Assembly: GCA_030425385.1 (NCBI GenBank)
Contig: JAUIAH010000045.1
Location: 1 to 59,273 of the forward strand
DNA from: Verrucomicrobiia bacterium
GTDB taxonomy: Bacteria > Verrucomicrobiota > Verrucomicrobiia > Verrucomicrobiales > DEV007
DNA length: 59,273 nt
Direction: 5' to 3'
The notes under the pieces were generated by a model, which was not told the origin of the DNA, ran no database searches, and saw only the letters and a program-made list of their open reading frames with translations. The translations under genes and the position numbers were made by a program. The stretch's first letter is position 1, and every line of letters begins with the position of its first letter. Shown here piece by piece: positions 27,248 to 37,659 of the stretch.

Positions 27248-30200
27248 ATGCACAAATCTTGTTTCTCTGTGCAGGGAAAGATTCCATCGCGTTTCTTTCA
27301 GTCTCTTCTCGCCACTACCAGTTGCCTCGTCGTCGGCGCTGTGGGGCAAGTCACCATTGACGGCGATTTCTCCGATTGGGAGTCGATCGGCTCAGGTGGC
27401 GGCGAAGCCGTCGTCCCTGTGGATGTGCCTGATCCAGCGGACCTCGGCGATTCCAGCGGCGATATTGCCAGGATCGGTGCGACCGTGGAGGGCGACGTGT
27501 TGGTCCTCACCATGGAGTCTCACGGGGTGACGGCACCGAGTGTGGACGACACTCCAGAGGGAAAGAGCAACCGTTACTACTACCACTGGCTGATCGATAC
27601 CGATAACAACCCCGCGACTGGGGTCAACAATGGCTCTTACGAGAATACCCCCACCGGCATCGACGATCCCATTGGCACGGAGATCATCGTGCAGTTCGGC
27701 TGGCGTGATGGCGCGACGAACGGCGTCTATGCCTACAGCCCACTCGACCCTGACGAAACCGCACTCATCAGCGATTATCCTTGGGAGATGGTAGGCAATG
27801 CGATCGAAGCTCGCATCCCTCTCGATGTGCTTGGCCTGGTGCCCGGACAGACGGTATCCATTTCCGCTTTTCAAGAAGGAGCCTCCGATGATTGGGCGGT
27901 CGATTTCATGGAAAGTGGTGAACTCAAGATCCCTAGCAGTTCAGGATCCTCTACTAACGAAGTACAGGAGGTCGCCGATGCTGCTGATCTCGGTGATTCA
28001 AGTGGTGACATTGCCAGGATCAGTGCGGTCGTCGAGGGCTCCAACCTCATCCTAACCATGGCTTCTCATGGCGTCATTGCGCCCAGCGTCGACGAGACGC
28101 CTGAAGGGAAGAGCAATCGCTATTACTATCATTGGCTCATCGATACCGACAACAATCCTGGCACGGGCGTCAACAACAGCACCTATGAAAACGTGCCCAC
28201 GGGCATTGCCGATCCCATTGGCACGGAAATCATCGTCCAGTTCGGCTGGCGTGACGGGGCAACCAACGGCGTCTATGCGTATAGTCCGCTCGATCCCGAC
28301 GAAACCGCACTCATCAGCGATTATCCTTGGGAGAATATTGGCAATGAGATCAAAGCCACCATTCCGTTAGAGGCACTCGGCTTGGTCGCCGGGCAGACCG
28401 TGTCCATTTCCGCCTTCCAAGAAGGCGCTTCCGATGGCTGGGCCACCGACTGGATGGAGTCCATCGAACTCAAGATTCCCGCTTCCACCGCGACACCTGC
28501 CCAAGAGGTAGCCGACGCCGCAGACTTGGGCGATTCCAGTGGCGACATTGCTAAGATCAGCGCAGCCGTTGACGGTGCCAACCTCATCCTGACCATGGCC
28601 TCGCATGGGGTCATCGCACCAAGCGTCGACGAGACGCCTGAAGGCAAGAGCAATCGCTATTACTATCATTGGCTCATCGATACCGACAACAATCCCGGCA
28701 CGGGCGTCAACAACAGCACCTACGAAAACGTACCCACGGGCATTGCCGATCCCATTGGCACGGAAATCATCGTCCAGTTTGGCTGGCGTGACGGCGCAAC
28801 CAACGGCGTTTACGCTTACAGCCCGCTCGATCCCGACGAAACCGCGCTCATCAGTGACTATCCTTGGGAGAATGTTGGCGATGAAATCAAAGCCACCATT
28901 CCGTTAGAGGCACTCGGCTTGGTCGCTGGGCAGACCGTGTCCATTTCCGCCTTCCAGGAGGGCGCGTCCGATGGCTGGGCCACGGACTGGATGGAGTCCA
29001 TCGAACTCAAGATTCCCTCGGCTTCTGGCGGTGGTGCCAATACGAACATCATCGTCGTAGACGATCCCACCGACGACATGCTCGATCCTAGCGGAGACAT
29101 CAGGCAGGTCCGTGCGACGACGGATGGTGAGTATCTTTACCTCGGGTTGAGTGTGGAAGGCATCATCGCTCCAGGCGTTGACGATGTCGCCGAAGGGCTG
29201 TCCAACCGCTACTACTATCATTGGATCGTCGACGCCGACAACAACCCTGGCACTGGCGTGAACAATGGCACCTATGAGAACAACCCCACCGGCGTGGTGC
29301 GGACCATTGGCACCGAGATCATCGTTCAGTTAGGGTGGCGTGACGGCGCCCCGGATGGAGTCTACGCCTATGACCCCACGGATCCCGATGAGGGTTCGTT
29401 AGTGTCTGACTACGAGTGGGCAGCCATGGGCGACTCCTTTGAAGCCCGTCTCCCCCTCGCCGAGCTCAACTTGGCGGTGGGTCAGAAGGTTAGCATTTCT
29501 GCCTTCCAGGAAGGGGCTTCCGACGGATGGGCCACCGATTGGATGGAGTCTGACGAGCTCACCCTTTCGGCACCTGGTTCTGGTGGCGGAGTGGATCTCT
29601 CTCAACAAGTCTTTGCCGATGGGTACGGTTTCCAGGCAACATTGGAAGACAGCGAGGGCATCACCATCGATCCGGCGACGGTCAGCGCTACTCTTGACGG
29701 GGCAGACGTTGTCATCGAGGCGACCAAAGACGGCAGCGTCACCACAGTCGCTGGCACCTTTGCCGAATGGCTCGCGCCGGGTGGTGAGCACACTCTAAGC
29801 ATTCGTTATCCCGGTGGCTCCACTGACCTGCCTGTGGTCGTTCCTGACTACACCGTCATCCCGGCCACCTACGGCGTGAAAGCGCTCGATGGTGTTCCTC
29901 GCGGATTCGCCATCAATGTGGCCCAAGTGAGTGACATGCAGGCAGAGGGGGCGAGTGCTCATGGAAATCAGTTAGAGAAAGCTGAACAGCAGCTCGCCGG
30001 AACCCTGATCAGCGCCGAAGGAAAGCCTTTCTACAACGAAGCAAGTGGCGTCGAGAATGGATGGGCCGCAGCGACGACGACCATTGACGGCATGATCAAC
30101 TGGGCGGAAGACGCCCCCACGGAAGCGGGCAATTTCAATTCCTCCTCCACGCAGCATACCGATGTGCCCATTCCCTTGGTCGGCAACGTTGCCAATGGGT

Positions 30201-32701
30201 TGGTGGTCGAAGCGCTCGCCTACCTCGAACTCGAAGCCGGATACCACCGTCTCGGCCTTAACACTATCGGTGGCTACAAGGCGAGCATGGGGCCCGACGG
30301 ACGGGATCGGCTCTCGCCGGTGCTTGGCTCTTATGAGGACGCCGTGAACTACTCGTTCCTTGGCGACAAGTATTTCGACGTGCTCGTGCCTGAGGCGGGA
30401 TTCTATCCGATTCGTGTGCTCTTCACCCATAGCACACGCACCAAGGAAGGTGCTTCCATGGAACTCTTCTCCCTCCAAGGTGCCCGACGCGTGCCTATCA
30501 ATGATCCCAATGACCCAGATTCGATCAAAGCCTATCAGTTTCTCGGTGGGGATGCCACATACGTGAGTCACGTTTCCCCCACTCCAGGAACGGATTATGC
30601 GAGACCTAACACGTCAGTGGATCTTACCATCACTCAAGGCGGAGTCGATGTCGTTCCGGGCTCGGTAAGCATGAAGTTCGATGGCAGTCCTGTCACTCCT
30701 TTGTTAGAGTCAGACGGCGACGCCATCCATGTGCGCTATTTCCCAGGCGCTTTGGACTATGCGGGGAGCTACGAAGTCGAATTCGCCTATACGTTAGCCT
30801 TGGATCCTCCTCTACAACGTCAGGAGACCTTTGACTTCGGCGTTTATCGTGGCGCCACGGTTTTACCAGCGGAATGGGCCTCGCCCGTGGATAGTGCGGG
30901 TGAACCTGGATTCCAAGCGCGCGTGGTGCAGAATCCTGGCCCTCGGGGTAACTCCATTTCCGCCGCCGAAGCACAGCTCGCTGGCCAGGGCACGTTCACC
31001 GCGACCAAGACGGTTCCGGTGATGAACTTTGGAGGTGGTGGCCTCTTCGAAGATGCTCTCGACTTTGCCACGGAGACCCTCCTCGGAGATGGTGGCGATC
31101 AGTATTTCAGTATGGAAGTGCTCACCCATCTCCACTTGCAGCCAGGTGCCTACACCTTTGGCGTCAACAGTGACGATGGGTTCGTCGCCAGCGTCGGTCG
31201 TCTGACCTCTGACAAAACCATCATTCTGGATGGATGGGACAGCGGCCGCGGTATCGAAGACAATGAACCGCAGGACTTGTTTGACGTCGTTGTGAGACAA
31301 GAAGGTCTCTACGCGTTCCGCTTGGTGTATTTCCAAGGAACCGGCGGCGCCTCGCTCGAATGGTACCAGTATGATCGCGCCACAGAAACCGCCACGTTGC
31401 TCAACACGGAAGGCGCTCCAGCAGCCTATCACACACGCACAGTGGAGCCCATGGCCTTTGCTGGTCCTCGTCTCTCTGCGCCCGCTTCCGCTGATCTCGG
31501 CTCCATCGCCGTGACGTCGAGCGGGTTGCAGTCTGGCTTCATCCTGCACAACACCGGTTCCGAAGCCTTGCAGATCACAAGCGCCACACTGGGCGGTGAC
31601 GACATGGAGAACTTCACGGTGACCGATTTCCCTTCTAGCATTGCTGCGGGTGAAGCAGGAGCGGTCAAGGTGCGCTTCGATGCCAACGGCGTCGCTGGCG
31701 GGTATCGCACCACCTTGGAACTGACCACCAATGATCCTGATCATGCCATGGTGAGCATCGTCCTTTCGGCAGGTGCTCTCGACCCGCTTGGTCCCGTGGC
31801 GCACTATGCGCTCGATGAGGGCGCAGGAGAGTCCACCATGCGTGACCGCAGCGGGAACCAGCGTGATGGAACGTTCAACGCCGGTGACGGGACCATCGGG
31901 CTGGGACAAGAGGGGCTCGCCTCAGGATCAGCAGTCGCCTTCAGTGGCGGTTCCTATGCCAATGTCAGTGGTGATCGGTTCGGTCGCTGGGAAGACTTCA
32001 CCCTGTCGGCCTGGGTCAACGCGAACACGATCGGGGAAGCACCGCAAATGATCTTCGGAAAAGGCGATCCCTTCGGCGGCAATCCGAACTTCGCCCTGCT
32101 CTTCAGTGAAACAGGCCTCCTTTGGTTCGCTGGCAGCGAACCAGAGTTCGGATCCGATCCTGGTGTCATGCAAGCAGGTCAATCGCATCACGTGACCGTG
32201 AGCTACCTCACCTCGGCCGAGGATCGCGTCATTCAAATCTATGTGGATGGCCAAGTGGTTGCCGAACAGACGGACCCCACCTTCATCGCAACGGGCGTGA
32301 ACGAGCCCCTCTTCCTGGGGGCCTTCAACGGTGCGGTGGCCTTGGATGGCGTGTTAGACGACGTGCAACTCTACGACCGTGCCCTCACCGAAGCCGATAT
32401 CCTCACGCTCTACGAAAACCCGGGTCAATCCTTGGCTTCAGAGATTGACCCCGTGGATCCAGAGCCTTCCGGCGACGGTGTGGCGATCTCAAGCGTGATC
32501 TGGTCTGCTGGCGGTTTCGAAACCACGTTCTCGACAGAGGACGGCGTCACCTACGAACTTCAGTATAGTCCTAATCTGGAACCAGGTTCCTGGACCACCG
32601 TTGGCTCAGTGACTGGAAATGGCGGCGACCAAGTGCTCGCCGATAGTGATGAGGGGCGCGTCACGGATAAGGCTGGATATTACCGAATCCTCACGCCGTA
32701 A
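27248..32701 (+). CDS. giant secreted protein: four tandem sandwich repeats, PA14-like and LamG domains
   Basis: 1817 residues from the ATG at 27248, followed by a long signal region ending near VVGAVGQ. It opens with a CBM9-like start (IDGDFSDWESIG), then four repeats of about 170-180 residues, each with DLGDSSGDIA-like, YYYHWLIDTDNNP, GTEIIVQFGWRDGA and VSISAFQEGASD segments. Two PA14-like regions follow (YHRLGLNTIGGYKAS; PGAYTFGVNSDDGFVAS), then a choice-of-anchor/ASPM-like Ig segment (LHNTGSEALQITSATLG), a LamG domain (VAHYALDEGAGES, LYDRALTEADI) and a C-terminal module (YELQYSPNLEPGSWTTVG ... YYRILTP). It is probably a polysaccharide-binding surface or matrix protein. Confidence 0.82.
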   Translation: MHKSCFSVQGKIPSRFFQSLLATTSCLVVGAVGQVTIDGDFSDWESIGSGGGEAVVPVDVPDPADLGDSSGDIARIGATVEGDVLVLTMESHGVTAPSVDDTPEGKSNRYYYHWLIDTDNNPATGVNNGSYENTPTGIDDPIGTEIIVQFGWRDGATNGVYAYSPLDPDETALISDYPWEMVGNAIEARIPLDVLGLVPGQTVSISAFQEGASDDWAVDFMESGELKIPSSSGSSTNEVQEVADAADLGDSSGDIARISAVVEGSNLILTMASHGVIAPSVDETPEGKSNRYYYHWLIDTDNNPGTGVNNSTYENVPTGIADPIGTEIIVQFGWRDGATNGVYAYSPLDPDETALISDYPWENIGNEIKATIPLEALGLVAGQTVSISAFQEGASDGWATDWMESIELKIPASTATPAQEVADAADLGDSSGDIAKISAAVDGANLILTMASHGVIAPSVDETPEGKSNRYYYHWLIDTDNNPGTGVNNSTYENVPTGIADPIGTEIIVQFGWRDGATNGVYAYSPLDPDETALISDYPWENVGDEIKATIPLEALGLVAGQTVSISAFQEGASDGWATDWMESIELKIPSASGGGANTNIIVVDDPTDDMLDPSGDIRQVRATTDGEYLYLGLSVEGIIAPGVDDVAEGLSNRYYYHWIVDADNNPGTGVNNGTYENNPTGVVRTIGTEIIVQLGWRDGAPDGVYAYDPTDPDEGSLVSDYEWAAMGDSFEARLPLAELNLAVGQKVSISAFQEGASDGWATDWMESDELTLSAPGSGGGVDLSQQVFADGYGFQATLEDSEGITIDPATVSATLDGADVVIEATKDGSVTTVAGTFAEWLAPGGEHTLSIRYPGGSTDLPVVVPDYTVIPATYGVKALDGVPRGFAINVAQVSDMQAEGASAHGNQLEKAEQQLAGTLISAEGKPFYNEASGVENGWAAATTTIDGMINWAEDAPTEAGNFNSSSTQHTDVPIPLVGNVANGLVVEALAYLELEAGYHRLGLNTIGGYKASMGPDGRDRLSPVLGSYEDAVNYSFLGDKYFDVLVPEAGFYPIRVLFTHSTRTKEGASMELFSLQGARRVPINDPNDPDSIKAYQFLGGDATYVSHVSPTPGTDYARPNTSVDLTITQGGVDVVPGSVSMKFDGSPVTPLLESDGDAIHVRYFPGALDYAGSYEVEFAYTLALDPPLQRQETFDFGVYRGATVLPAEWASPVDSAGEPGFQARVVQNPGPRGNSISAAEAQLAGQGTFTATKTVPVMNFGGGGLFEDALDFATETLLGDGGDQYFSMEVLTHLHLQPGAYTFGVNSDDGFVASVGRLTSDKTIILDGWDSGRGIEDNEPQDLFDVVVRQEGLYAFRLVYFQGTGGASLEWYQYDRATETATLLNTEGAPAAYHTRTVEPMAFAGPRLSAPASADLGSIAVTSSGLQSGFILHNTGSEALQITSATLGGDDMENFTVTDFPSSIAAGEAGAVKVRFDANGVAGGYRTTLELTTNDPDHAMVSIVLSAGALDPLGPVAHYALDEGAGESTMRDRSGNQRDGTFNAGDGTIGLGQEGLASGSAVAFSGGSYANVSGDRFGRWEDFTLSAWVNANTIGEAPQMIFGKGDPFGGNPNFALLFSETGLLWFAGSEPEFGSDPGVMQAGQSHHVTVSYLTSAEDRVIQIYVDGQVVAEQTDPTFIATGVNEPLFLGAFNGAVALDGVLDDVQLYDRALTEADILTLYENPGQSLASEIDPVDPEPSGDGVAISSVIWSAGGFETTFSTEDGVTYELQYSPNLEPGSWTTVGSVTGNGGDQVLADSDEGRVTDKAGYYRILTP
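27431..29570 (+). repeat. four tandem ~540-bp coding repeats
   Basis: Units run from about 27431, 27970, 28505 and 29053. Units 2 and 3 are offset by 537 bases (179 codons) and differ at only scattered positions over more than 400 bases, including silent sites, so they are recent duplicates or have undergone gene conversion. Units 1 and 4 are clearly more diverged. Reading frame is kept throughout. Confidence 0.85.
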
Positions 32702-32729
32702 CCATCCTATACTCCACGCCTTCGCTATC

Positions 32730-32778
32730 GACCCGCCCACTGCGACCAGGTTCGCGGTGCGGCGGGTCTTCCTGTTTC
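32730..32778 (+). terminator. strong hairpin terminator after the giant repeat protein
   Basis: GACCCGCCCACTGCGA (32730-32745) pairs with TTCGCGGTGCGGCGGGTC (32751-32768) apart from one bulge and one G-U pair, then TTCCTGTTT follows. It begins 29 bases after the stop codon, between two convergent genes, and could serve both. Confidence 0.65.
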
Positions 32779-32799
32779 CACCCTTGTCAAATAGCACAA

Positions 32800-34293
32800 T
32801 CAGCCTAACATTCTGTCTAATACATTGCGCGTCATTTGCTGGACGCGCCTGTCAGGTCCCTGGGGTTCCGTATACACGTGGGCTCTCACATAGCCGGGAG
32901 GCACACTCAACCCATCTGCCCACCAGCAGGTGGCCGCGTTAAAGACGACGTTTCCGCGAGGGCCTGGGTAGGTGGTGGCCGTGTAGACGCCTCCATTGAG
33001 TGTGCCCGGCGCACTCTGCGTCGGCCCCGTCGCCACGATCTCCAAGCCAGGGATCGTAGCAGGATCTCCATGGTATTCCCACCCGATGAGGCCCGGGATG
33101 CGATCACCCGCCACCATGCCGGTATGCGCATAGATCCAATGCTCTGGCGATGTGCAAATCCAATCCGCCCCTCCGGTGACCGGCCCTGTGCTGTGCGCTC
33201 CAATCAGTTCATTGGCATAAGGACGCTCATGGGCGAGAGCCGCCATCTTCTCGAACTCGCGGGTCCCACCTGGCGGGCCAAACACACCCACACGCTCGAA
33301 CGCATCCCCCTGCTCGGAAAAACGGATGCGCCCGCACACGGCATTTCCCGAAAAGAAGCCGAGACTCACCCCGGCCTCTCTGGCGGCCTCCACGTGACGA
33401 TACATTTCCAAACTCCAGTATTCATCGTGGCCCACGCTGAGGAAACCCTTCCCTCGACGCAATCCACGAGCGTCAGCGTGGGTATCGAGATTCGATAGGT
33501 AGGTGACATCGTATCCCTGCGATTCCAACCAGTAGGCGAAGGGAAATTCCCAAAGAAAGAACTCACCCGATCCGATCGAAAGCGGCGCATCCACCATCTG
33601 ACAGTACTTCCCATAGGGTCTTCGGAAACTGACTTGCACGCTATCTCCCCAGTACCACTGATGCACTCCATTGTCATAGAGTGAGAACTGAGAGGGCCAC
33701 CGATTGTATGCTTGCCAGGTAGTATCGCTACACTGGAAAAGGAAATCTGCCTCACGATCATCCCTCACGATGAAGATGAGGTAACTCTGCGTCCCCTCGC
33801 GCAGTTCCGTCAGTTTCCCCACATAGACACCACTAACCCATTCCCTAGGAATAATGAACGTGGTGCACGCTTCCCACGCACAGGCTCGCACGCGCTTCTC
33901 GCCCACCGGAGGATCGGGTTGGACCGTTCCTTGGAAAGGATCAAACGCTTTGACCAGACGCCCGCCATGCCCTTGATAATACCCCAGCCGGTAGAGGGAT
34001 AGCGTGAACGATGACGCCGGATTCGTACTGACGTGGAAAGCGATCTCTTCCCCAGCTCTGACAGAGGCCTTCGAAGCGTAGCCCTCGATCCAAGGACACC
34101 GATACTTGCTCACGGGGTCCACACGAGTCTTCTCTAGCATCCACTCACGCGTGCCGGGCAAGGCATTCTCCTCGGCTATCACACTATCCGAACGCGAAGG
34201 CGACTGATTGACCCGAGTGAGGCTTGGCAACGCCAATGAAGACCCCGCAGAAGCGATCCGCCTCAGTGCATGACGTCTGGAAGGACTTTGCAT
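32800..34293 (-). CDS. N,N-dimethylformamidase beta-subunit-like protein with Tat-like signal
   Basis: 497 residues. The N-terminus has a twin-Arg-like RRHALRRIASAGSSLALP segment, so export is likely. The body matches the large-subunit C-terminal family of DMFase: SLYRLGYYQGHGGR, GVYVGKLT, YLIFIVRDD, SDTTWQAYNRW, YDVTYLSNLDTH and FLSVGHDEYWS, with SGNAVCGRIRF later. Many proteins with this domain are not true dimethylformamidases, and the small subunit gene is absent, so the substrate is unknown. It converges on the giant repeat gene and is divergent from the first CotH gene with 106 bases between. Confidence 0.85.
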   Translation of the reverse strand: MQSPSRRHALRRIASAGSSLALPSLTRVNQSPSRSDSVIAEENALPGTREWMLEKTRVDPVSKYRCPWIEGYASKASVRAGEEIAFHVSTNPASSFTLSLYRLGYYQGHGGRLVKAFDPFQGTVQPDPPVGEKRVRACAWEACTTFIIPREWVSGVYVGKLTELREGTQSYLIFIVRDDREADFLFQCSDTTWQAYNRWPSQFSLYDNGVHQWYWGDSVQVSFRRPYGKYCQMVDAPLSIGSGEFFLWEFPFAYWLESQGYDVTYLSNLDTHADARGLRRGKGFLSVGHDEYWSLEMYRHVEAAREAGVSLGFFSGNAVCGRIRFSEQGDAFERVGVFGPPGGTREFEKMAALAHERPYANELIGAHSTGPVTGGADWICTSPEHWIYAHTGMVAGDRIPGLIGWEYHGDPATIPGLEIVATGPTQSAPGTLNGGVYTATTYPGPRGNVVFNAATCWWADGLSVPPGYVRAHVYTEPQGPDRRVQQMTRNVLDRMLG

Positions 34294-34399
34294 GCGGGCA
34301 TGGTAGCGTGGACGCCCTCAAGCTGGCGAGAAGAGAAGACGAAAGGACGCTTGGCCCCACACTTGCTTCCTGATAGCTTACCAGTTGCCCTCTGGTCCC

Positions 34400-37300
34400 A
34401 TGAAACACGTCATCTCATTCCTTCTTCTATGCCTCCTCACTCATGGCATCCTACCTAGAGCGTTGGCGAAACACACACTTTCAGAAGTCGTTGCTGTGAA
34501 TCTCGGTGGCCCTTTCGATAAGGACGGCGACCTCTCTTCGTGGGTGGAAATTCACAACGACACCTCCCAACAAACAGACCTCAAGAATTGGTATCTCACG
34601 GATGATCCTGACAATCTCACGAAATGGAGAATCCCCACGCGAAAAGTACCTGCTCATGGCCACGCGCTTCTCTTTTTATCAGGGAAAGACTTCGGTTCGC
34701 TCTTCTTGGAAGAAGTGCATGCTAACTTCACGCTTTCGCTCTCCACGGACTACCTCGCCCTGGTGGAGCCCGATGGTGTGACGATCGCCCATGCGTTCGA
34801 GGATCTCCCGAGTCAGCGTCCAGGCTTCTCCTATGGCATCGATGCCGATGGAGAGGCCACGTTCTTCGCCAAAGGAACGCCAGGCGAACCTAACGAAAAG
34901 CCTATCGACGGCTTTGTCAAAGACACCAAGTTCAGCATCGATCGGGGTTTCTTCACGGAACCCTTTCAAGTGGAGATCACCACGGGAACGCCAGGAGCCA
35001 CCATCTACTATTCAACCAATGGCCAGGAACCCGGCGAGGGCTCCCTCTTCACCGGACCGATCGAGCATCTCTACAGCGGCCCCATTACCATCGACAAGAC
35101 CACCGTGCTCAGAGCTGTCGCCTTCAAAGAGGGTCTCGGGCAGAGCGATATCGATACCCAGACCTACATCTTCACCCAGGACGTTGCCAAGCAATCCACT
35201 ATGCGGACATCCATCACGGAGTCTGAGGAGTGGGGTCCCCTCATGGATGACGCACTCACATCCATACCTTCCATTTCCATCGTGATTGATGATGATGACC
35301 ACTTGGTGAAGCGTGGCGGAGGGCAGACACCTTTCATGGGGACCACAGTCAACGATTATGAGTCAAAAGTCTCGGTAGAATGGCTCAACGGCGATGGCTC
35401 CGACGGCTTTCAAGTCGATGCGGGTGTCTCTCGCTTTGGCGGCTATTACACCGATCACCAGAAATACTCTTACCGCTTTCAATTCCGAAAGAAGTATGGG
35501 ACGCCGACGTTGAAATACCCCGTCTTCCGTGGCCATGAGAACGGGAGAGCACCGGTGGAAACATTCGATTCATTGAATCTCCGATCCGGGTCACACGATA
35601 TGCAGGCGCGGGGAGCCTATCTTTCGAATCGGTTCTGTGATGACACGATGCTCGAGATGGGCGGCATGGCACCTCATGGGCGTTTCGTCCACGTCTATAT
35701 CAACGGGAACTACAACGGCCACTACCATTTGCGAGAGCGCTGGAATGCCGCCATGCATGCAAGCTACTTTGGTGGAAGCGAAGATGACTATGACGCTATC
35801 AATCGCAATGATAATTTCACCGCAGACGCCAAGGCCTTTGATGGTGATCAGGTGTATTGGAAAGAATTGGAAGTACTCGCCCGCAATGGCAGCCCATGGG
35901 AATCCCTCCAGGGTCACATCGATCTAAAAGACTATTACGAATTCATGATGGTATGGTCATCGGGAAACTCGGAGAGTGAGATGCAAGCCGTCGGCTCCAA
36001 GGCGCTTGGTGTCCCCTTCACCTTCTATATGAAAGATGCCGATGGCTGGCTGGTCCCCAGCGCCTTCAATAGCGGTCGCACCCGATGGTTAGTCACTGGG
36101 CCCGGTCGCTTCAACACCCTGCTGCGCCAGGAGAAACACTCGGATCACCAGATCTTTCTTGCCGATCTCATTCATCAACACTTTACCCATGATGGTGCTA
36201 TGACGGCAGATAAGATGGTCGCTCGCTTGCAACGCCGCGTCGACGAATTAGAAACCGCTTTCATCGCCGAGTCGGCTCGTTGGGGAAAGTACACGCCTGA
36301 TGCCTGGCGTAGATACCAACAGAATATCATGAATCGCCACTTCTCCAATTTGGCAACCAACATGCTCAAGATATTCAAGGATATCGACGCTTATCCGAAG
36401 GACATTCAAACACCTTCTTTCAACCAACGCGGAGGTACCATTACGCCTGGATTCACGCTCAAGATTTCCGCCGGCTCGCTCTTCAATCCCGAACCGGGTT
36501 TCTTCTTCTACACGCTGGATGGCACTGATCCACGATTGCCAGGAGGAGCCCGGTCCGAAGCAGCACTGGTTTACGACAAAGAGACCAATGGTCTGCAACT
36601 TGATGACACGGTGACGGTGAAAGCACGCACGTTCCGCACGAGCCTCTTTAATAGTGGTGTCTGGAGTCCTCTCATCGAAGCGACCTTTCATATAGGCGAA
36701 CGGCCACAACCCGGCGATCTCGTCATTTCCGAAATTCATTATCGACCGGCAAAGCCCAGCGCGGAAGAGGTGGCAGCGGGCTTTGACAAACGGAGTTTCT
36801 TCGAATTTATCGAAATCTACAATCGCAGCGATCACGCCGTAAGCCTCCACGAAGTCTCTCTCACCAATGGCGTGCGCTTTCATTTCCAGGAATCGGAAGG
36901 GACCCATCTGGCCCCTCATGAGGTGGTCTTGGTGGTGGCGAACCAACAAGCGTTCGCACTCCGTTATGGAAATGAACTCCCCGTGGCCGGGGCCTTTGAG
37001 GGATTCAAATTGGACGACGGGGGAGAAGCGCTCCGGTTGACTCGTCGTGACGGCGTGGTCCTTCAGGAGTTACGCTATCATGACAAGGATCCCTGGCCAG
37101 AGAGCGCGGATGGCGATGGTCCCAGTCTCACTCTCAAGAGTCCGCAATCCAGGAGCAGCGATGAGCCCTCGAGCTGGATGGCGAGCGCGACAATGGGAGG
37201 ATCGCCCGGCACGGTGCCAGCCAGCGGAGCAGAATTTGATCATCCAGATGAGTGGGATCAGGATGGCGATGGAATGACCGCTCTGCTAGAAGAGGCCCTG

Positions 37301-37588
37301 GGATCCAGTGATACCGATCCCCTTTCTGGGCCGCGGAACCTGACATTGAGGCGAGTGACCGAGGGTTCGGAGACACATTGGACCATTCATGCGACGCGTG
37401 GTCAGATCAACGGGTTCACCTATGAACTGGAGCTATCCCACGACCTCGATACGTGGCAGACCGCCGAAGAGGTCTTTGAGGCCCCCTCAATGGAAGACGC
37501 TGATGGGCTAACGTGGCGCGCTCGCCATCCTGTCAGCTCAGAAGCCCGAACCTCTCTCTTCATCCGCCTCAAGGTGACACGATCCTGA
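34400..37588 (+). CDS. CotH-like protein with lamin-tail and chitobiase-C domains (catalytic Asp missing)
   Basis: 1062 residues from the ATG at 34400, giving signal peptide MKHVISFLLLCLLTHGILPRA. Order: lamin-tail domain (LSSWVEIHNDTSQQTDLKNW), chitobiase C-like segment (GTPGATIYYSTNGQEP), CotH-like core (YINGNYNGHYHLRERWNAAM), a second chitobiase-like segment (FFYTLDGTDPRLPGG), a second lamin-tail domain (ISEIHYRP ... FFEFIEIYNRSDHAVSL), an Asp-rich thrombospondin-3-like stretch (DEWDQDGDGMTALLEEALG) and a C-terminal module. Where active CotH kinases have a WDxD-type metal site after FYxKD, this protein has SAFNSGRTRW, so it may be a pseudokinase. It shares its layout with the next gene. 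Confidence 0.82.
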   Translation: MKHVISFLLLCLLTHGILPRALAKHTLSEVVAVNLGGPFDKDGDLSSWVEIHNDTSQQTDLKNWYLTDDPDNLTKWRIPTRKVPAHGHALLFLSGKDFGSLFLEEVHANFTLSLSTDYLALVEPDGVTIAHAFEDLPSQRPGFSYGIDADGEATFFAKGTPGEPNEKPIDGFVKDTKFSIDRGFFTEPFQVEITTGTPGATIYYSTNGQEPGEGSLFTGPIEHLYSGPITIDKTTVLRAVAFKEGLGQSDIDTQTYIFTQDVAKQSTMRTSITESEEWGPLMDDALTSIPSISIVIDDDDHLVKRGGGQTPFMGTTVNDYESKVSVEWLNGDGSDGFQVDAGVSRFGGYYTDHQKYSYRFQFRKKYGTPTLKYPVFRGHENGRAPVETFDSLNLRSGSHDMQARGAYLSNRFCDDTMLEMGGMAPHGRFVHVYINGNYNGHYHLRERWNAAMHASYFGGSEDDYDAINRNDNFTADAKAFDGDQVYWKELEVLARNGSPWESLQGHIDLKDYYEFMMVWSSGNSESEMQAVGSKALGVPFTFYMKDADGWLVPSAFNSGRTRWLVTGPGRFNTLLRQEKHSDHQIFLADLIHQHFTHDGAMTADKMVARLQRRVDELETAFIAESARWGKYTPDAWRRYQQNIMNRHFSNLATNMLKIFKDIDAYPKDIQTPSFNQRGGTITPGFTLKISAGSLFNPEPGFFFYTLDGTDPRLPGGARSEAALVYDKETNGLQLDDTVTVKARTFRTSLFNSGVWSPLIEATFHIGERPQPGDLVISEIHYRPAKPSAEEVAAGFDKRSFFEFIEIYNRSDHAVSLHEVSLTNGVRFHFQESEGTHLAPHEVVLVVANQQAFALRYGNELPVAGAFEGFKLDDGGEALRLTRRDGVVLQELRYHDKDPWPESADGDGPSLTLKSPQSRSSDEPSSWMASATMGGSPGTVPASGAEFDHPDEWDQDGDGMTALLEEALGSSDTDPLSGPRNLTLRRVTEGSETHWTIHATRGQINGFTYELELSHDLDTWQTAEEVFEAPSMEDADGLTWRARHPVSSEARTSLFIRLKVTRS

Positions 37589-37659
37589 CTCACTGGGAAA
37601 GGTATTGCGCCGCTTCTCCACCATTTATACATTATTGGAATCACGCTTCCCAAACTTCT

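Noticed and set aside
27431-29570. CRISPR-like or mobile-element repeats
   Set aside because: The repeats are in-frame protein domains of about 540 bases with no short repeat-spacer pattern or transposase.
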